Positions 47,333-60,274 are shown, counted from the stretch's first letter. The stretch: 64,000 nucleotides of DNA from Lophius americanus (GCA_037951165.1 JBBDHG010000128.1:420501-484500), one strand, 5' to 3'. Numbers and translations: made by a program. Notes: generated from the letters alone by a model not told the origin.

Positions 47333-50300
47333 GGTCGGTAGGTCGGTAGGTAGGTAGGTGGGTAGGTAGGTAGGTCGGTAGGTAGGTAGGTAGGTAGGTA
47401 GGTAGGTAGGTCGGTTGGTAGGTAGGTAGGTAGGTAGGTAGGTAGGTAGGTAGGTAGGTCGGTAGGTAGGTAGGTAGGTAGGTAGGTAGGTAAGTAGGTT
47501 GGTAGGTAGGTAGGTAGGTAGGTAGGTAGGTAGGTAGGTAGGTAGGTAGGTTGGTAGGTAGGTAGGTAGGTAGGTAAGTAGGTTGGTAGGTAGGTAGGTA
47601 GGTAGGTAGGTAGGTAGGTAGGTAGGTAGGTAGGTTGGTAGATAGGTAGGTAGGTGGGTAAGGAGGTAGGTAGGTAGGTAGGTAGGTAGGTAGGTAGGTA
47701 GGTAGGTAGGTAGGTAGGTAGGTAGGTAGGTAGGTAAGTAGGTTGGTAGGTAGGTAGGTAGGTAGGTAGGTAGGTAGGTAGGTTGGTAGATAGGTAGGTA
47801 GGTGGGTAAGGAGGTAGGTAGGTGGGTATGTAGGTAGGTAGGTAGGTTGGTAGGTAGGTAGATAGGTGGGTAGGTAGGTAAGTAGGTAGGTGGGTGGGTA
47901 GGTAGGTAGGTAGGTTGGTAGGTAGGTAGGTAGGTAGGTAGGTAGGTAGGTAGGTCGGTAGGTGGGTAAGGAGGTAGGTAGGTAGGTGGGTAGGTAGGTA
48001 AGTAGGTTGGTAGGTAGGTAGGTAGGTAGGTAGGTAGGTGGGTAGGTAGGTAGGTAGGTTGGTAGGTAGGTAGGTAGGTGGGTAGGTAGGTAGGTCGGTA
48101 GGTAGGTAGGTGGGTAGGTAGGTAGGTCGGTAGGTAGGTAGGTAGGTAGGTAGGTCGGTTGGTAGGTAGGTAGGTAGGTAGGTAGGTAGGTAGGTCGGTA
48201 GGTAGGTAGGTAGGTAGGTAGGTAGGTAAGTAGGTTGGTAGGTAGGTAGGTAGGTAGGTAGGTAGGTAGGTAGGTAGGTAGGTTGGTAGGTAGGTAGGTA
48301 GGTAGGTAAGTAGGTTGGTAGGTAGGTAGGTAGGTGGGTAGGTAGGTAGGTAGGTAGGTAGGTAGGTTGGTAGGTAGGTAGGTAGGTAAGTAGGTTGGTA
48401 GGTAGGTAGGTAGGTAGGTAGGTAGGTAGGTAGGTAGGTAGGTAGGTAGGTAGGTAGGTAGGTTGGTAGATAGGTAGGTAGGTGGGTAAGGAGGTAGGTA
48501 GGTAGGTAGGTAGGTAGGTAGGTAGGTAGGTAGGTAGGTAGGTAGGTAAGTAGGTTGGTAGGTAGGTAGGTAGGTAGGTAGGTTGGTAGATAGGTAGGTA
48601 GGTGGGTAAGGAGGTAGGTAGGTGGGTATGTAGGTAGGTAGGTAGGTTGGTAGGTAGGTAGATAGGTGGGTAGGTAGGTAAGTAGGTAGGTGGGTGGGTA
48701 GGTAGGTAGGTAGGTTGGTAGGTAGGTAGGTAGGTAGGTAGGTAGGTAGGTGGGTAGGTAGGTAGGTAGGTTGGTAGGTAGGTAGGTAGGTAGGTAGGTA
48801 GGTAGGTAGGTAGGTAGGTGGGTAGGTAGGTAGGTAGGTAGGTAGGTAGGTAGGTAGGTAGGTGGGTAAGGAGGTAGGTAGGTGGGTATGTAGGTAGGTA
48901 GGTAGGTTTGTAGGTAGGTAGGTAGGTAGGTAGGTAGGTAGGTAGGTAGGTGGGTAGGTAGGTAGGTGGGTAGGTAGGTAAGTAGGTAGGTGGGTGGGTA
49001 AGTAGGTAGGTGGGTGGGTAGGTAGGTAGGTAGGTTGGTAGGTAGGTAGGTAGGTAGGTAAGTAGGTAGGTAGGTAGGTAGGTAGGTAGGTAGGTAGGTA
49101 GGTAGGTAGGTAGGTAGGTTGGTAGGTAGGTAGGTAGGTAAGTAGGTGGGTAAGGAGGTAGGTAGGTGGGTATGTAGGTAGGTAGGTAGGTAGGTAGGTA
49201 GGTTGGTAGGTAGGTAGGAAGGTAGGTAAGTAGGTAAGTAGGTAAGTAGGTAAGTAGGTAGGTAGGTAGGTAGGTAGGTGGGTGGGTGGGTGGGTAGGTA
49301 GATTGGTAGGTAGGTTGGTAGGTAGGTAGGTAGGTAGGTAGGTAGGTAGGTTGGTAGGTAGGTAGGTAGGTAAGTAGGTGGGTAAGGAGGTAGGTAGGTG
49401 GGTATGTAGGTAGGTAGGTAGGTAGGTAGGTAGGTAGGTAGGTAGGTAGGTAGGTAGGTAGGTGGGTAGGTAGGTAGGTAGGTGGGTAGGTAGGTAAGTA
49501 GGTAGGTGGGTGGGTAGTTAGGTAGGTAGGTTGGTAGTTAGGTAGGTAGGTAAGTAGGTAGGTGGGTGGGTGGGTGGGTAGGTAGGTAGGTAGGTTTGTA
49601 GGTAGGTAGGTAAGTAGGTAAGTAGGTAGGTAGGTAGGTAGGTAGGTAGGTAGGTAGTTGGGTGGGTGGGTGGGTACGTAGGTAGGTTGGTAGGTAGGTA
49701 GGTAGGTTGGTAGGTGGGTGGGTAGGTAGGTTGGTAGGTAGGTAGTTGGTAGGTAGGTAGGTAGGTAGGTGGGTAGGTAGGTAGGTCGGTGGGTGGGTAG
49801 GTAGGTAGGTAGGTAGGTAGGTAGGTAGGTGGGTGGGTGGGTAGGTGGGTAGGTAGGTAGGTCGGTGGGTGGGTAGGTAGGTAGGTAGGTAGGTAGGTAG
49901 GTGGGTGGGTGGGTAGGTGGATAAGGAGGTAGGAATAGGTAGGTAGGTAGGTAGGTAGGTAGGTAGGTAGGTAGGTAGGTAGGTAGGTGGGTAGGTAGGT
50001 AGGTCGGTGGGTGGGTAGGTAGGTAGGTAGGTAGGTAGGTGGGTGGGTGGGTAGGTGGATAAGGAGGTAGGAATAGGTAGGTAGGTAGGTAGGTAGGTAG
50101 GTAGGTAGGTAGGTAGGTGGGTAGGTAGGTAGGTCGGTGGGTGGGTAGGTAGGTAGGTAGGTAGGTAGGTAGGTGGGTGGGTGGGTAGGTGGATAAGGAG
50201 GTAGGAATAGGTAGGTAGGTAGGTAGGTAGGTAGGTAGGTAGGTAGGTAGGTAGGTAGGTAGGTAGGTAGGTAGGTCGGTGGGTGGGTAGGTAGGTAGGT

Positions 50301-52935
50301 AGGTTGGTAGGTAGGTAGGTAGGTAGGTGGGTAGGTAGGTAGGTCGGTAGGTAGGTAGGTGGGTAGGTAGGTAGGTCGGTAGGTAGGTAGGTAGGTAGGT
50401 AGGTCGGTTGGTAGGTAGGTAGGTAGGTAGGTAGGTAGGTAGGTCGGTAGGTAGGTAGGTAGGTAGGTAGGTAGGTAGGTAAGTAGGTTGGTAGGTAGGT
50501 AGGTAGGTAGGTAGGTAGGTAGGTTGGTAGGTAGGTAGGTAGGTAGGTAAGTAGGTTGGTAGGTAGGTAGGTAGGTGGGTAGGTAGGTAGGTAGGTAGGT
50601 AGGTAGGTTGGTAGGTAGGTAGGTAGGTAAGTAGGTAGGTAGGTAGGTAGGTAGGTAGGTAGGTAGGTAGGTAGGTAAGTAGGTTGGTAGGTAGGTAGGT
50701 AGGTAGGTAGGTAGGTAGGTAGGTTGGTAGATAGGTAGGTAGGTGGGTAAGGAGGTAGGTAGGTGGGTATGTAGGTAGGTAGGTAGGTTGGTAGGTAGGT
50801 AGATAGGTGGGTAGGTAGGTAAGTAGGTAGGTGGGTGGGTAGGTAGGTAGGTAGGTTGGTAGGTAGGTAGGTAGGTAGGTAGGTAGGTCGGTAGGTGGGT
50901 AAGGAGGTAGGTAGGTAGGTGGGTAGGTAGGTAAGTAGGTTGGTAGGTAGGTAGGTAGGTAGGTAGGTAGGTGGGTAGGTAGGTAGGTAGGTTGGTAGGT
51001 AGGTAGGTAGGTGGGTAGGTAGGTAGGTCGGTAGGTAGGTAGGTGGGTAGGTAGGTAGGTCGGTAGGTAGGTAGGTAGGTCGGTTGGTAGGTAGGTAGGT
51101 AGGTAGGTAGGTAGGTAGGTCGGTAGGTAGGTAGGTAGGTAGGTAGGTAGGTAAGTAAGTAGGTTGGTAGGTAGGTAGGTAGGTAGGTAGGTAGGTAGGT
51201 AGGTAGGTAGGTAGGTAGGTTGGTAGGTAGGTAGGTAGGTAGGTAAGTAGGTTGGTAGGTAGGTAGGTAGGTGGGTAGGTAGGTAGGTAGGTAGGTAGGT
51301 AGGTAGGTAGGTAGGTAGGTAGGTTGGTAGATAGGTAGGTAGGTGGGTAAGGAGGTAGGTAGGTAGGTAGGTAGGTAGGTAGGTAGGTAGGTAGGTAAGT
51401 AGGTTGGTAGGTAGGTAGGTAGGTGGGTAGGTAGGTAGGTAGGTAGGTAGGTAGGTAGGTAGGTAGGTAGGTTGGTAGATAGGTAGGTAGGTGGGTAAGG
51501 AGGTAGGTAGGTGGGTATGTAGGTAGGTAGGTAGGTTGGTAGGTAGGTAGGTAGGTAGGTAGGTGGGTAGGTAGGTAAGTAGGTTGGTAGGTAGGTAGGT
51601 AGGTAGGTAGGTAGGTGGGTAGGTAGGTAGGTAGGTTGGTAGGTAGGTAGGTAGGTGGGTAGGTAGGTAGGTCGGTAGGTAGGTAGGTGGGTAGGTAGGT
51701 AGGTCGGTCGGTAGGTAGGTAGGTAGGTAGGTCGGTTGGTAGGTAGGTAGGTAGGTAGGTAGGTAGGTAGGTAGGTCGGTAGGTAGGTAGGTAGGTAGGT
51801 AGGTAAGTAGGTTGGTAGGTAGGTAGGTAGGTAGGTAGGTAGGTAGGTAGGTAGGTAGGTAGGTTGGTAGGTAGGTAGGTAGGTAGGTAGGTAGGTAAGT
51901 AGGTTGGTAGGTAGGTAGGTAGGTGGGTAGGTAGGTAGGTAGGTAGGTAGGTAGGTAGGTAGGTAGGTAGGTAGGTAGGTAGGTAGGTTGGTAGATAGGT
52001 AGGTAGGTGGGTAAGGAGGTAGGTAGGTAGGTAGGTAGGTAGGTAGGTAGGTAAGTAGGTTGGTAGGTAGGTAGGTAGGTGGGTAGGTAGGTAGGTAGGT
52101 AGGTAGGTAGGTAGGTAGGTAGGTAGGTTGGTAGATAGGTAGGTAGGTGGGTAAGGAGGTAGGTAGGTGGGTATGTAGGTAGGTAGGTAGGTTGGTAGGT
52201 AGGTAGGTAGGTGGGTAGGTAGGTAGGTGGGTGGGTAGGTAGGTAGGTAGGTTGGTAGGTAGGTAGGTAGGTAGGTCGGTAGGTGGGTAAGGAGGTAGGT
52301 AGGTAGGTGGGTAGGTAGGTAAGTAGGTTGGTAGGTAGGTAGGTAGGTAGGTAGGTGGGTAGGTAGGTAGGTAGGTAGGTAGGTAGGTAGGTAAGTAGGT
52401 TGGTAGGTAGGTAGGTAGGTAGGTAGGTAGGTAGGTAGGTAGGTTGGTAGATAGGTAGGTAGGTGGGTAAGGAGGTAGGTAGGTGGGTATGTAGGTAGGT
52501 AGGTAGGTTGGTAGGTAGGTAGATAGGTGGGTAGGTAGGTAAGTAGGTAGGTGGGTGGGTAGGTAGGTAGGTAGGTTGGTAGGTAGGTAGGTAGGTAGGT
52601 AGGTAGGTAGGTAGGTCGGTAGGTGGGTAAGGAGGTAGGTAGGTAGGTGGGTAGGTAGGTAAGTAGGTTGGTAGGTAGGTAGGTAGGTAGGTAGGTAGGT
52701 GGGTAGGTAGGTAGGTAGGTTGGTAGGTAGGTAGGTAGGTGGGTAGGTAGGTAGGTCGGTAGGTAGGTAGGTGGGTAGGTAGGTAGGTCGGTAGGTAGGT
52801 AGGTAGGTAGGTAGGTCGGTTGGTAGGTAGGTAGGTAGGTAGGTAGGTAGGTAGGTAGGTAGGTCGGTAGGTAGGTAGGTAGGTAGGTAGGTAGGTAGGT
52901 AGGTAGGTAGGTAGGTAGGTAGGCAGGTAGGTTTA
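47333..52935. repeat. 5.6-kb TAGG-type satellite with higher-order organisation
   Basis: About 1,400 tetranucleotides of GGTA with recurring marked variants (TCGG, TTGG, TGGG, AAGT, AGATAGG, GGTATG, AAGGAGG). The variants recur in the same order, showing that larger blocks were duplicated. The marker TCGGTTGG occurs at 47412, 48156, 50405, 51081, 51733 and 52817. Because the unit is 4 bp and lacks stops on the - strand, two frames stay open for more than 1,100 codons as PTYL repeats; this is not a gene. Confidence 0.98.
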
Positions 52936-52985
52936 GCATGCGGCAAGTTTAGCATGTAAATGATTAGTAGACGCTCATGATGAGC

Positions 52986-53012
<27 letters not shown>
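52986..53012. repeat. (TA)n microsatellite
   Basis: About 13 TA units between the TAGG satellite and the TAGA array. Confidence 0.9.
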
Positions 53013-53017
<5 letters not shown>

Positions 53018-53152
53018 TCATTTATATATATTTATATTATTACTCTGTTATTAAAATAATAGAATAAAATAAAACCAGTAGTATGTTGTTGTTATATTAT
53101 AATAGGTGATATACATAATAGTTCCCTATGTATAATAGTAGTTTTCTTATTT

Positions 53153-53418
<266 letters not shown>

Positions 53419-53648
53419 TATCATACAATGTAATAAATAAATGACGGCAGACATGAACAAAGATGGAAAAACAAGCATAGTCACATGATAACAACGACAC
53501 GCTCCACATTCAGAGGCTTAGTTTTAAACACCGGGAAATGGAACCTATTCCCTGGCGGTTTCTATAAAAAGCAGTGCCTACGGCCGAGAGGTCATCAGAG
53601 CATCTCTTTAAAGGTCATACTCCATACCTCACAGTTGTGGGTCAATAA

Positions 53649-53676
53649 CTCTCTCTCTCTCTCTCTCTCTCTCTCT
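53649..53676. repeat. (CT)14 microsatellite
   Basis: Uninterrupted CT units. Confidence 0.95.
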
Positions 53677-53679
53677 GCT

Positions 53680-55439
53680 CTAGAGACCATCCAGACTATA
53701 TTCAAATGTGCTCGGCCTCACAGCTCCAATCAATGCAACAAATTACCTTCCATCAGCCGCCGCCCAGGGATATAGAACAATGTCGAAGTGTATCATCAAC
53801 ATGAAACCAGCATTTATGTAGTGGGTTCATTTTACTGTGTATACAGTAATCATACAGTACCACTGAGTTTTCATTCAAGGTGTTCAGGTGCACAACATGA
53901 ACCGCATGTTAACCTCAAGAAACCAGGAAACGTAAGAAGAAGACTGAAGTGAAATAAATTTGCACTTGAAAAAAATAATAATAATAAATATGAAAAAGAA
54001 TATAATATCCTCCGGTCGAGTCGATTCAGAGCTGTAGGTGTTTCAGGTAGAGGGTGGATGTAGAGATTCAAGATCGAGTATGTGTGGAAATCAACAAGGT
54101 TGGTGGGGAAACAGGTAAATAAGTTGGATGAGGTGAGGGGGATTTGAGCGCTGCCTTCAAGGGATCAGATTACAGTCAGGGAAACAGCAACCCGCATGTT
54201 ATGGCGGCGGTGTGATGATGTTATATAGACAATTAAGATGGGTTTAAGTTCAGTCTGTTAAAGTTTTTCTTCACACTACCACACTCCAAAACATATTTAA
54301 GGCCAATATTAAATGTTATGTATTTTAATCACATGTAAAAAAAAAAAATTTAAAAAAATTTGTATTGAATTACATCATTTTTTTTTCAAAAAAAATTTAA
54401 GAAATTTAATGTTATACATATTTGTAATTAAAACATGGATAACACAGGAAAAATTGATATGTGTGTTATAGTTTTAGTAAACTTTTTCTGTGTTTCAAAT
54501 ACATTTCTCCTTCAAAATAATTTAATCTGAAAACGTTTAATCAGACATGTTTAAACGTTTTCTCATATTTTTCAACTGATTACATTGAATTGTTTTCACA
54601 ATTAATGGATTTATGTTGATTCTATGAAATCTGAATACACACAGTTTCAAAAATTTGATTATTTAAATGATATCAAATAGATGCAGCTACTTTTCTTTTC
54701 AGTGCAGGAATATGACTTGTGGGGAAAATACCAAGTGTTTATTTTTTTAATGCAGTAAATTTAAGGGCAATTGAAATTTTCAACCACATTTTCCAGGGAA
54801 AAATTGTGACACATCTTTCTAATCACATTGATTTGTATTATTTAACCTAACTGTTGGAGGATTGTTGATTGTTTTCATAAATGATATACTGAATAGTACG
54901 GGAGATTTTCTGCCAGCCGTTAGCACAGCTATGCAATAATTAAAACCACAATCCATTGTCCTCAGTTATCCCTCTTTTACTTGGAAAAGGAAATTAAAAA
55001 CCATAAGATAAAGGCAGCAGGTATGTGCACCTGTTGTAATAGCTCATATATAGCCATCCAAAACAAAGATTAATAAAATAGTTCACATCTTTTCTTACAA
55101 ACCAGAGGCATTACTCCACACACAGGATGTCTGTTCCTTATGGGAAGATGAATTTGACTTTTTGATAACATGCAAACAATGCTTTTGGACTGTTTGTAAA
55201 ACAAAATCAATGGACTCATATTCTAAAATGTTCCAATTTAAGATTTTTAAAATAAAATTATTGCTATTAAAAAGAGCTGTAGATTTATGACATAGAACAA
55301 TTATCATTGTGTAGATACATACTAACAACTGGCTTAATCTAACCAATATTTTCTTTGAATTAAAACCTTTTAACGTTGTGTTGGGGGTTCCGGATGAAGG
55401 CTGGCCCCATTTAATGAATGCAATTATCCCTCTCGGCAA
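53680..55439. other. AT-rich non-coding stretch upstream of ube2g1, no gene seen
   Basis: Contains A and T runs (54339-54410) and AT-rich sequence. No splice-linked coding exon and no recognisable element. Confidence 0.4.
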
Positions 55440-56182
55440 GATTTTTAGTCAATTTATTTAATTTTTTTCTTAAATAGAGGAATCATTTTCTTTTTGAATT
55501 TCTTTTGGAAAAATAATTACAATAAATAAAGACAAAGTGGCTCAACACAGTTTGATTGAAGTGTGGGACCAGAAAAGAGTTTAAAAACTTCTCTTTCAAT
55601 ATTTTGCCCTTAATTGAAGTGTTCAAATGAACGATGGGATCCTCATTTTTATTTTGTTTATTTATTTATTTTGTTTGAAAGGTTTGTTTTGTTGGCTTGC
55701 GTTATCACTCTCTTTATTTATTAATTGATTTTTCTTTTCTGTGAAGTCATGTTATTACTGCATAGTGACTCTTCCTTCTTCGGCCTATATTTCTAAAATT
55801 CGAAAAGAAAACAGTTTAAAAAAAATACCTGCTGGGGGCAGTACTGCGCCCCTGTGCGTATCAGCCGGATGTGAAGATTCACGAAGAAGAAAGGTGTTGT
55901 TTTGTTGGTATTACCTCCCTGTCTTTTGTCTCACAGGCAGCAGACCGTCGCCTGCGTAGTTAGATAAAGTTTGCCTGAAAGACAAATTTAAGGACAAATT
56001 AACCAAAAATCGCTTTGTCTTTTTTTTTCATCTGTGACTCATGTTATTGGTGCTGTCGCAGGCAGGCAGAAGAGAACGTGGATCGTGTGCTTCACTTTGC
56101 CGATGTTTAATTAACCATATTAATCCTTTGACAAGTCGGTATTTTCACCATTATTTCGAAAAGATATAACGTCAGTTTAAAA
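55440..56182 (+). promoter_or_regulatory. ube2g1 5' flank, promoter and 5' UTR presumed here
   Basis: The first half is AT-rich. From about 55830 the GC content rises, with GCCGGATGTGA at 55863 and a few CpGs up to the start codon. No TATA box is placed convincingly. The promoter assignment rests on position alone, and the transcription start cannot be read from the sequence. Confidence 0.35.
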
Positions 56183-59100
56183 ATGACGGAAGGCTCCTCA
56201 CTCTTACTACGCAGGCAACTGGCTGGTAAGTTTGCTTTCGGTCTCTGGTGTTGTTACGCATTTTCCTTTACTTTCAATTGTCACGAGAGCGCAGAGAACA
56301 TCTAAGCTTCATTTTGGCCTTTGATGTACATACTTATCGTACGTTAATGACGTACAGCGAAAGCTCGTGACGACGTACAAATGCACGTGCGGTAAAAACC
56401 AGACAGTTGTTTGAGAGGCGATATGACTAAAGCTGAGGTGTTACTCAATAAACACTAAAATATTTCAAAATCACCACAATCTTTTATGGTGGCGTACTTT
56501 ATGTGAGGTTAAATATATGATTTTAAACACTGTTTTTAAAGCTTTGCGCAGCATCATATGTTTGTACACATTTTGTGTTTGTTCCAGGAAACGTGGTGGA
56601 ACCAGCGTCACAAATCATTTAAATGCGTGGGAAGTTCCTTACACAGCTTTATCGTGAATTTTTCTTCTCCTTTTTAAAAATGAGAAAGACCTATGTGCTT
56701 ATTTTTATTGTGCTTTTTGGTGCTAAAGATAGTTTATACATGAGGTTTAATTTTCGGAACAATCCCAACGCTATAACAACAATTTTGTGACGTCATACCT
56801 CTCAGCAAAGTCAACATTTTGATTAAAGTAAATAAAAGTGCTTGTGGGTAAAAAAAGTTTACTTTCAAATGAGGAAAATGAATTGTAATAAAAGTCTGAT
56901 ATGACATTTATTAAGAAGTCTGAATCGGCTGAAAGTATACATAAATAACTCGTTTTGAACAGCATATTCCATTTATTCAAATCGATGCCACTAAATACTT
57001 GGACTATTTTTATCCCCCATAACTTTCAGCTAAGGACAAACTAGTTTGGGTTCTTGTGGGTTATAATAGCCCTGTTCTTTCTCATTTTTCAGTTTTGATG
57101 TCCTTGAATGTATTAAATTATAAGTTCCAGTTCTGGACAGTACATTCAGGGACATTTGAGAAACATAGTGTATGTTTGGTGTATGCTAGTTCCACACGTC
57201 GAAGAAAAAGGGATAACTCAGGTGATTGAAGGTGACTTGAGTCGGAAGAGCATTTTTTGACTGAGTCGTACAATATGTATTTTTAAGATGTACCTAGCCG
57301 TACCTTTTTTTTCTGTTATATTTGATTTATTATTAGAATAAACTGTCACGTTACATAAGTCCTGGTACTCTTGGGCCACACATGAAATTAACTACAATTC
57401 TCAATTCCTATGCAATCCTCCAAACGAGTAAAATTAGTCACCCCGATAATATTTATATGTTATTATTGTACAAAAAAATCATATTTATTGTGATTGAATG
57501 TACACTTGGTTTAGAGCTGCTTCTGATTACATTTCAGAGCTGAGAAAGAACCCAGTGGACGGCTTTTCTGCAGGTCTTGCTGATGATGATAACATCTATA
57601 AGTGGGAGGTGGTCGTCATCGGGCCTCAAGACACCGTGTTGTAAGTGAAAGTAATTCTCAGTGAGTTTGCATTCTTTCATGACCCAGCTGATATATTTAC
57701 TCACAGTTTTAACACCATCCTCTGTCGTCTGTAGCGAAGGAGGCTTCTTCAAAGCAGCCCTAACCTTCCCACGTGACTATCCATTGAGGCCACCCAAGAT
57801 GAAGTTCATCACAGAAATCTGGCACCCAAATGGTAAGATCTAACCTTCCAGAATAATTTTTGCTGCTGCTAGTGTTAAAAATAAAGCCTATGTAAATTCA
57901 ACTGGTAAGTGTTTAATTTAGATTATAAAAAATTAGAATCTACACATAGAAATGTTATCGTTCGTTGTTTATGGAAACGTAATACTATGTTGTGTAGTTG
58001 TTTCGATGTGTTTCTTTTATCTCCCTTCAGCGGAAAACATCAATATTTTATTGATGAATATTATTCATTATTATTTTATTTTATATGATCAAATTACAAT
58101 TGTGTTTTTAATTGGTAGAAAATCCTGTGAATCTGTATGATAATCTGTATTATATTTATATAAGGAGAGATTTGAGAGTATGCAGTAGCTCAGAATAGAC
58201 AGAACTAACTCTAGCTTCAGGGAGTGCCTGTTCCTTTTCCAACATCTGTTGTAAGGAGTGATGCAATAGATGCCTGAGGAATATAAAGTTTGTTAAAGCT
58301 GCAATTGGCAGATGATTAAAAAAAAAAAATCTATATTTGAGTACATATTTAAGACCTTTAATGGACAGAATGTTATTCATGTGGCTTAATTCTTTCTCCA
58401 ATGCGTGTGCTTACAAACTGTCCATGAACACACTGTGTTCAGTCATGTGGCTCTGCGCTGTCCAATGTTATCTGCTTTAAGTGCATACAGAGAAGCATGG
58501 AACTGACATATTGTGTCTAAAGTGACGCTGACATAGAACTATAAACAAGTCAAATGTCAAAATAATCTAAGTTTCCAAACCTAAAACCACCAATGTGTTA
58601 GATCACCTGTAAGATAATCACACTGCCAAGTATGAAGAGTGCAAAAACGTTTTCTGCTTGTGACCCCACAAATCAGAAAAATCAGATGTGACGTCTTTCA
58701 GCTGCAAAAATATCCCACTGATTACAGTTCAGCATATTTACAGTAATAATCTGTCGGAGAGCTTTTCCGGCACTGTAACTGAAACTTTGCCACTAAATCT
58801 CGCTCACATTTACTGCAGTTGTCAACATCCATCATCTGGAGATACACAATAGAAAACTTCTTTCCTCCCTCTGCTGTTTACATTTAAACTGAGCCTTTCC
58901 CCACCAAAAACCTCCCACAAGCTTGAGTGGTAACGGAAGGAGCCTCTTCCCTCTATCTATCCTCACAAGTGTCATGTTCAGAGAATATGTCACTTGTTTT
59001 GGGTTTTTTTTTTAGTACCAACATGTGTCTGTCGTTTCTTTTTTTTTTGGTCAGTGGCAAAAAATGGTGACGTCTGCATCTCCATCCTGCACGAACCCGG

Positions 59101-59449
59101 CGAGGACAAGTACGGCTACGAGAAGCCAGAGGAGCGTTGGCTGCCGATCCACACCGTTGAGACCATCATGATCAGTGTGATCTCCATGTTGGCGGACCCC
59201 AACGTCGACTCTCCTGCTAATGTTGATGCAGCTGTAAGATCCCGGCGTCTCACTTAAGAACACACAAATGTGTTTTGCTGGGAACATTTTTGTGTAAATG
59301 TGGCAAAGATGTATTTCCAGAGAAGGGTTTGTAATGGATTTTGTCTATGAAATAACTTGCAGAAAGAGTGGCGTGATGATCGTTCTGGAGTTTTCAAGAA
59401 AAAGGTGGCGCGCTGTGTGCGGAGGAGTCAAGAGATGACTTTTGACTAA
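56183..59449 (+). CDS. ube2g1: Ubiquitin-conjugating enzyme E2 G1 (five coding exons)
   Basis: Coding exons are 56183-56225, 57538-57640, 57735-57832, 59055-59233 and 59363-59449. All junctions are GT-AG, and the total is 510 nt, or 169 codons plus stop (the human protein has 170). The protein starts MTEGSSLLLRRQLAEL. It carries the E2 HPN motif at residues 79-81, the catalytic cysteine at about residue 89 in NGDVCISIL, and the acidic insertion after it (about 95-109, EPGEDKYGYEKPEER) that marks the UBE2G/CDC34 class. As a family, UBE2G1 takes ubiquitin from E1 as a thioester and passes it on with E3 ligases, favouring K48 chains, in cytosol and nucleus. One position worth noting is DPNVDSPAN, where I recall the mammalian protein as DPNGDSPAN. 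The start is fixed by homology and by the phase-1 exon 1 junction. The gene is convergent with arpc3. Confidence 0.97.
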
Positions 59450-60274
59450 GGCTCGTCATCTACAAAGTAAGCGGCGCTCAGGTTTCCCACACGGATGAAT
59501 TCTAAATCTGTTGCTGCCGCTGAGGGCATCCACGTTTAGGTTTTACACCATTAATCAGCGACGTAAACTGAAATGTTGCTTTTGTTTCAGGTTGGAACTT
59601 CACAAGGATTTTGACTCATGGTTACACTCAAGTGGGCTGGACGGCCCCCAGGGCACAACCTCATCATCGTGGACTAGCCACTCAAAAAAGGCTTTTGAAA
59701 ACAACTGTATAAACCCATGTTTCTTAACTCAGTTGAATTTTGCAGTTAGAGGGTTTTAGTTTTCAGTAGTACACGTATTCGCCCTCCCAAATGTTCTATT
59801 TTATTTTAGGCTCTTCTGATTTCTGCTCCAGGTTTACAAGTGGACTAAGGGTTTGATATTTCTGGTTTCACACAATGTGAGACGACTGGCCCTTACTTTT
59901 CTCTGTTATGTAAATATCAGATTTTAGGGGGGGTAATGCCCTCTGATGAGTGTCTCATTTTCTTGATTTTCTTTTTTTATTTATTTCGAGTGATATTATT
60001 CTTAAGATGGACATAGCCAATTTTTTATTTTTTTTTCTTAACCTGCAACTCTGGGCCAACTGATGTGTTTTCATCATTTGTGCAATTTGACTATTGCAGT
60101 CATGATAGAAGTGGAAGTAACAGACAAAAGCCTTTCTGAGGATGGTGCTCCCCTCCCTGAGGGGGAACAGCGATCACCTCCTGCTGCCTTAACTTTGAAG
60201 CCATCTTCAATAAGAACTCCTCCGTCTGAAGGCTGGAAACATTGTGGACAATCCAAAGATGACACACCAATAAA
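59450..60274 (+). other. ube2g1: ube2g1 3' UTR with a probable intron
   Basis: A strong donor (CAAA then GTAAGC, intron from 59467) lies 17 nt after the stop codon. A good acceptor (TTTTGTTTCAG) ends at 59590. This suggests a 124-bp intron inside the 3' UTR and a final non-coding exon from 59591. Because the junction would sit fewer than 50 nt after the stop, it should not trigger nonsense-mediated decay. The exon would end at the AATAAA at 60269-60274. The intron is inferred from splice-site sequence only. Confidence 0.55.
60269..60274 (+). terminator. Poly(A) signal AATAAA, probable ube2g1 3' end
   Basis: This is the canonical hexamer, about 820 nt after the ube2g1 stop codon, followed by a T-rich stretch (GCTTTTAATTGTTTG). 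Longer transcripts cannot be excluded. Confidence 0.5.

Noticed and set aside
47333..52935. TAGG array considered as telomeric repeat
   Set aside because: The vertebrate telomere unit is TTAGGG. The unit here is 4 bp, with variants that do not produce that hexamer in series.
49518..53021. Two - strand open frames of 1,167 and 1,133 codons encoding PTYL repeats, superficially a giant repetitive protein
   Set aside because: They lie wholly on the TAGG satellite. A stop-free 4-bp repeat reads as the same peptide in every frame, the frames overlap each other, and there is no promoter, signal peptide or non-repeat domain.
57661..57843. Open frame starting MSLHSFMTQ that runs into ube2g1 exon 3
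   Set aside because: The first part is intron 2 read through. The real exon begins at 57735 after a TAG acceptor, and the upstream codons lack homology.
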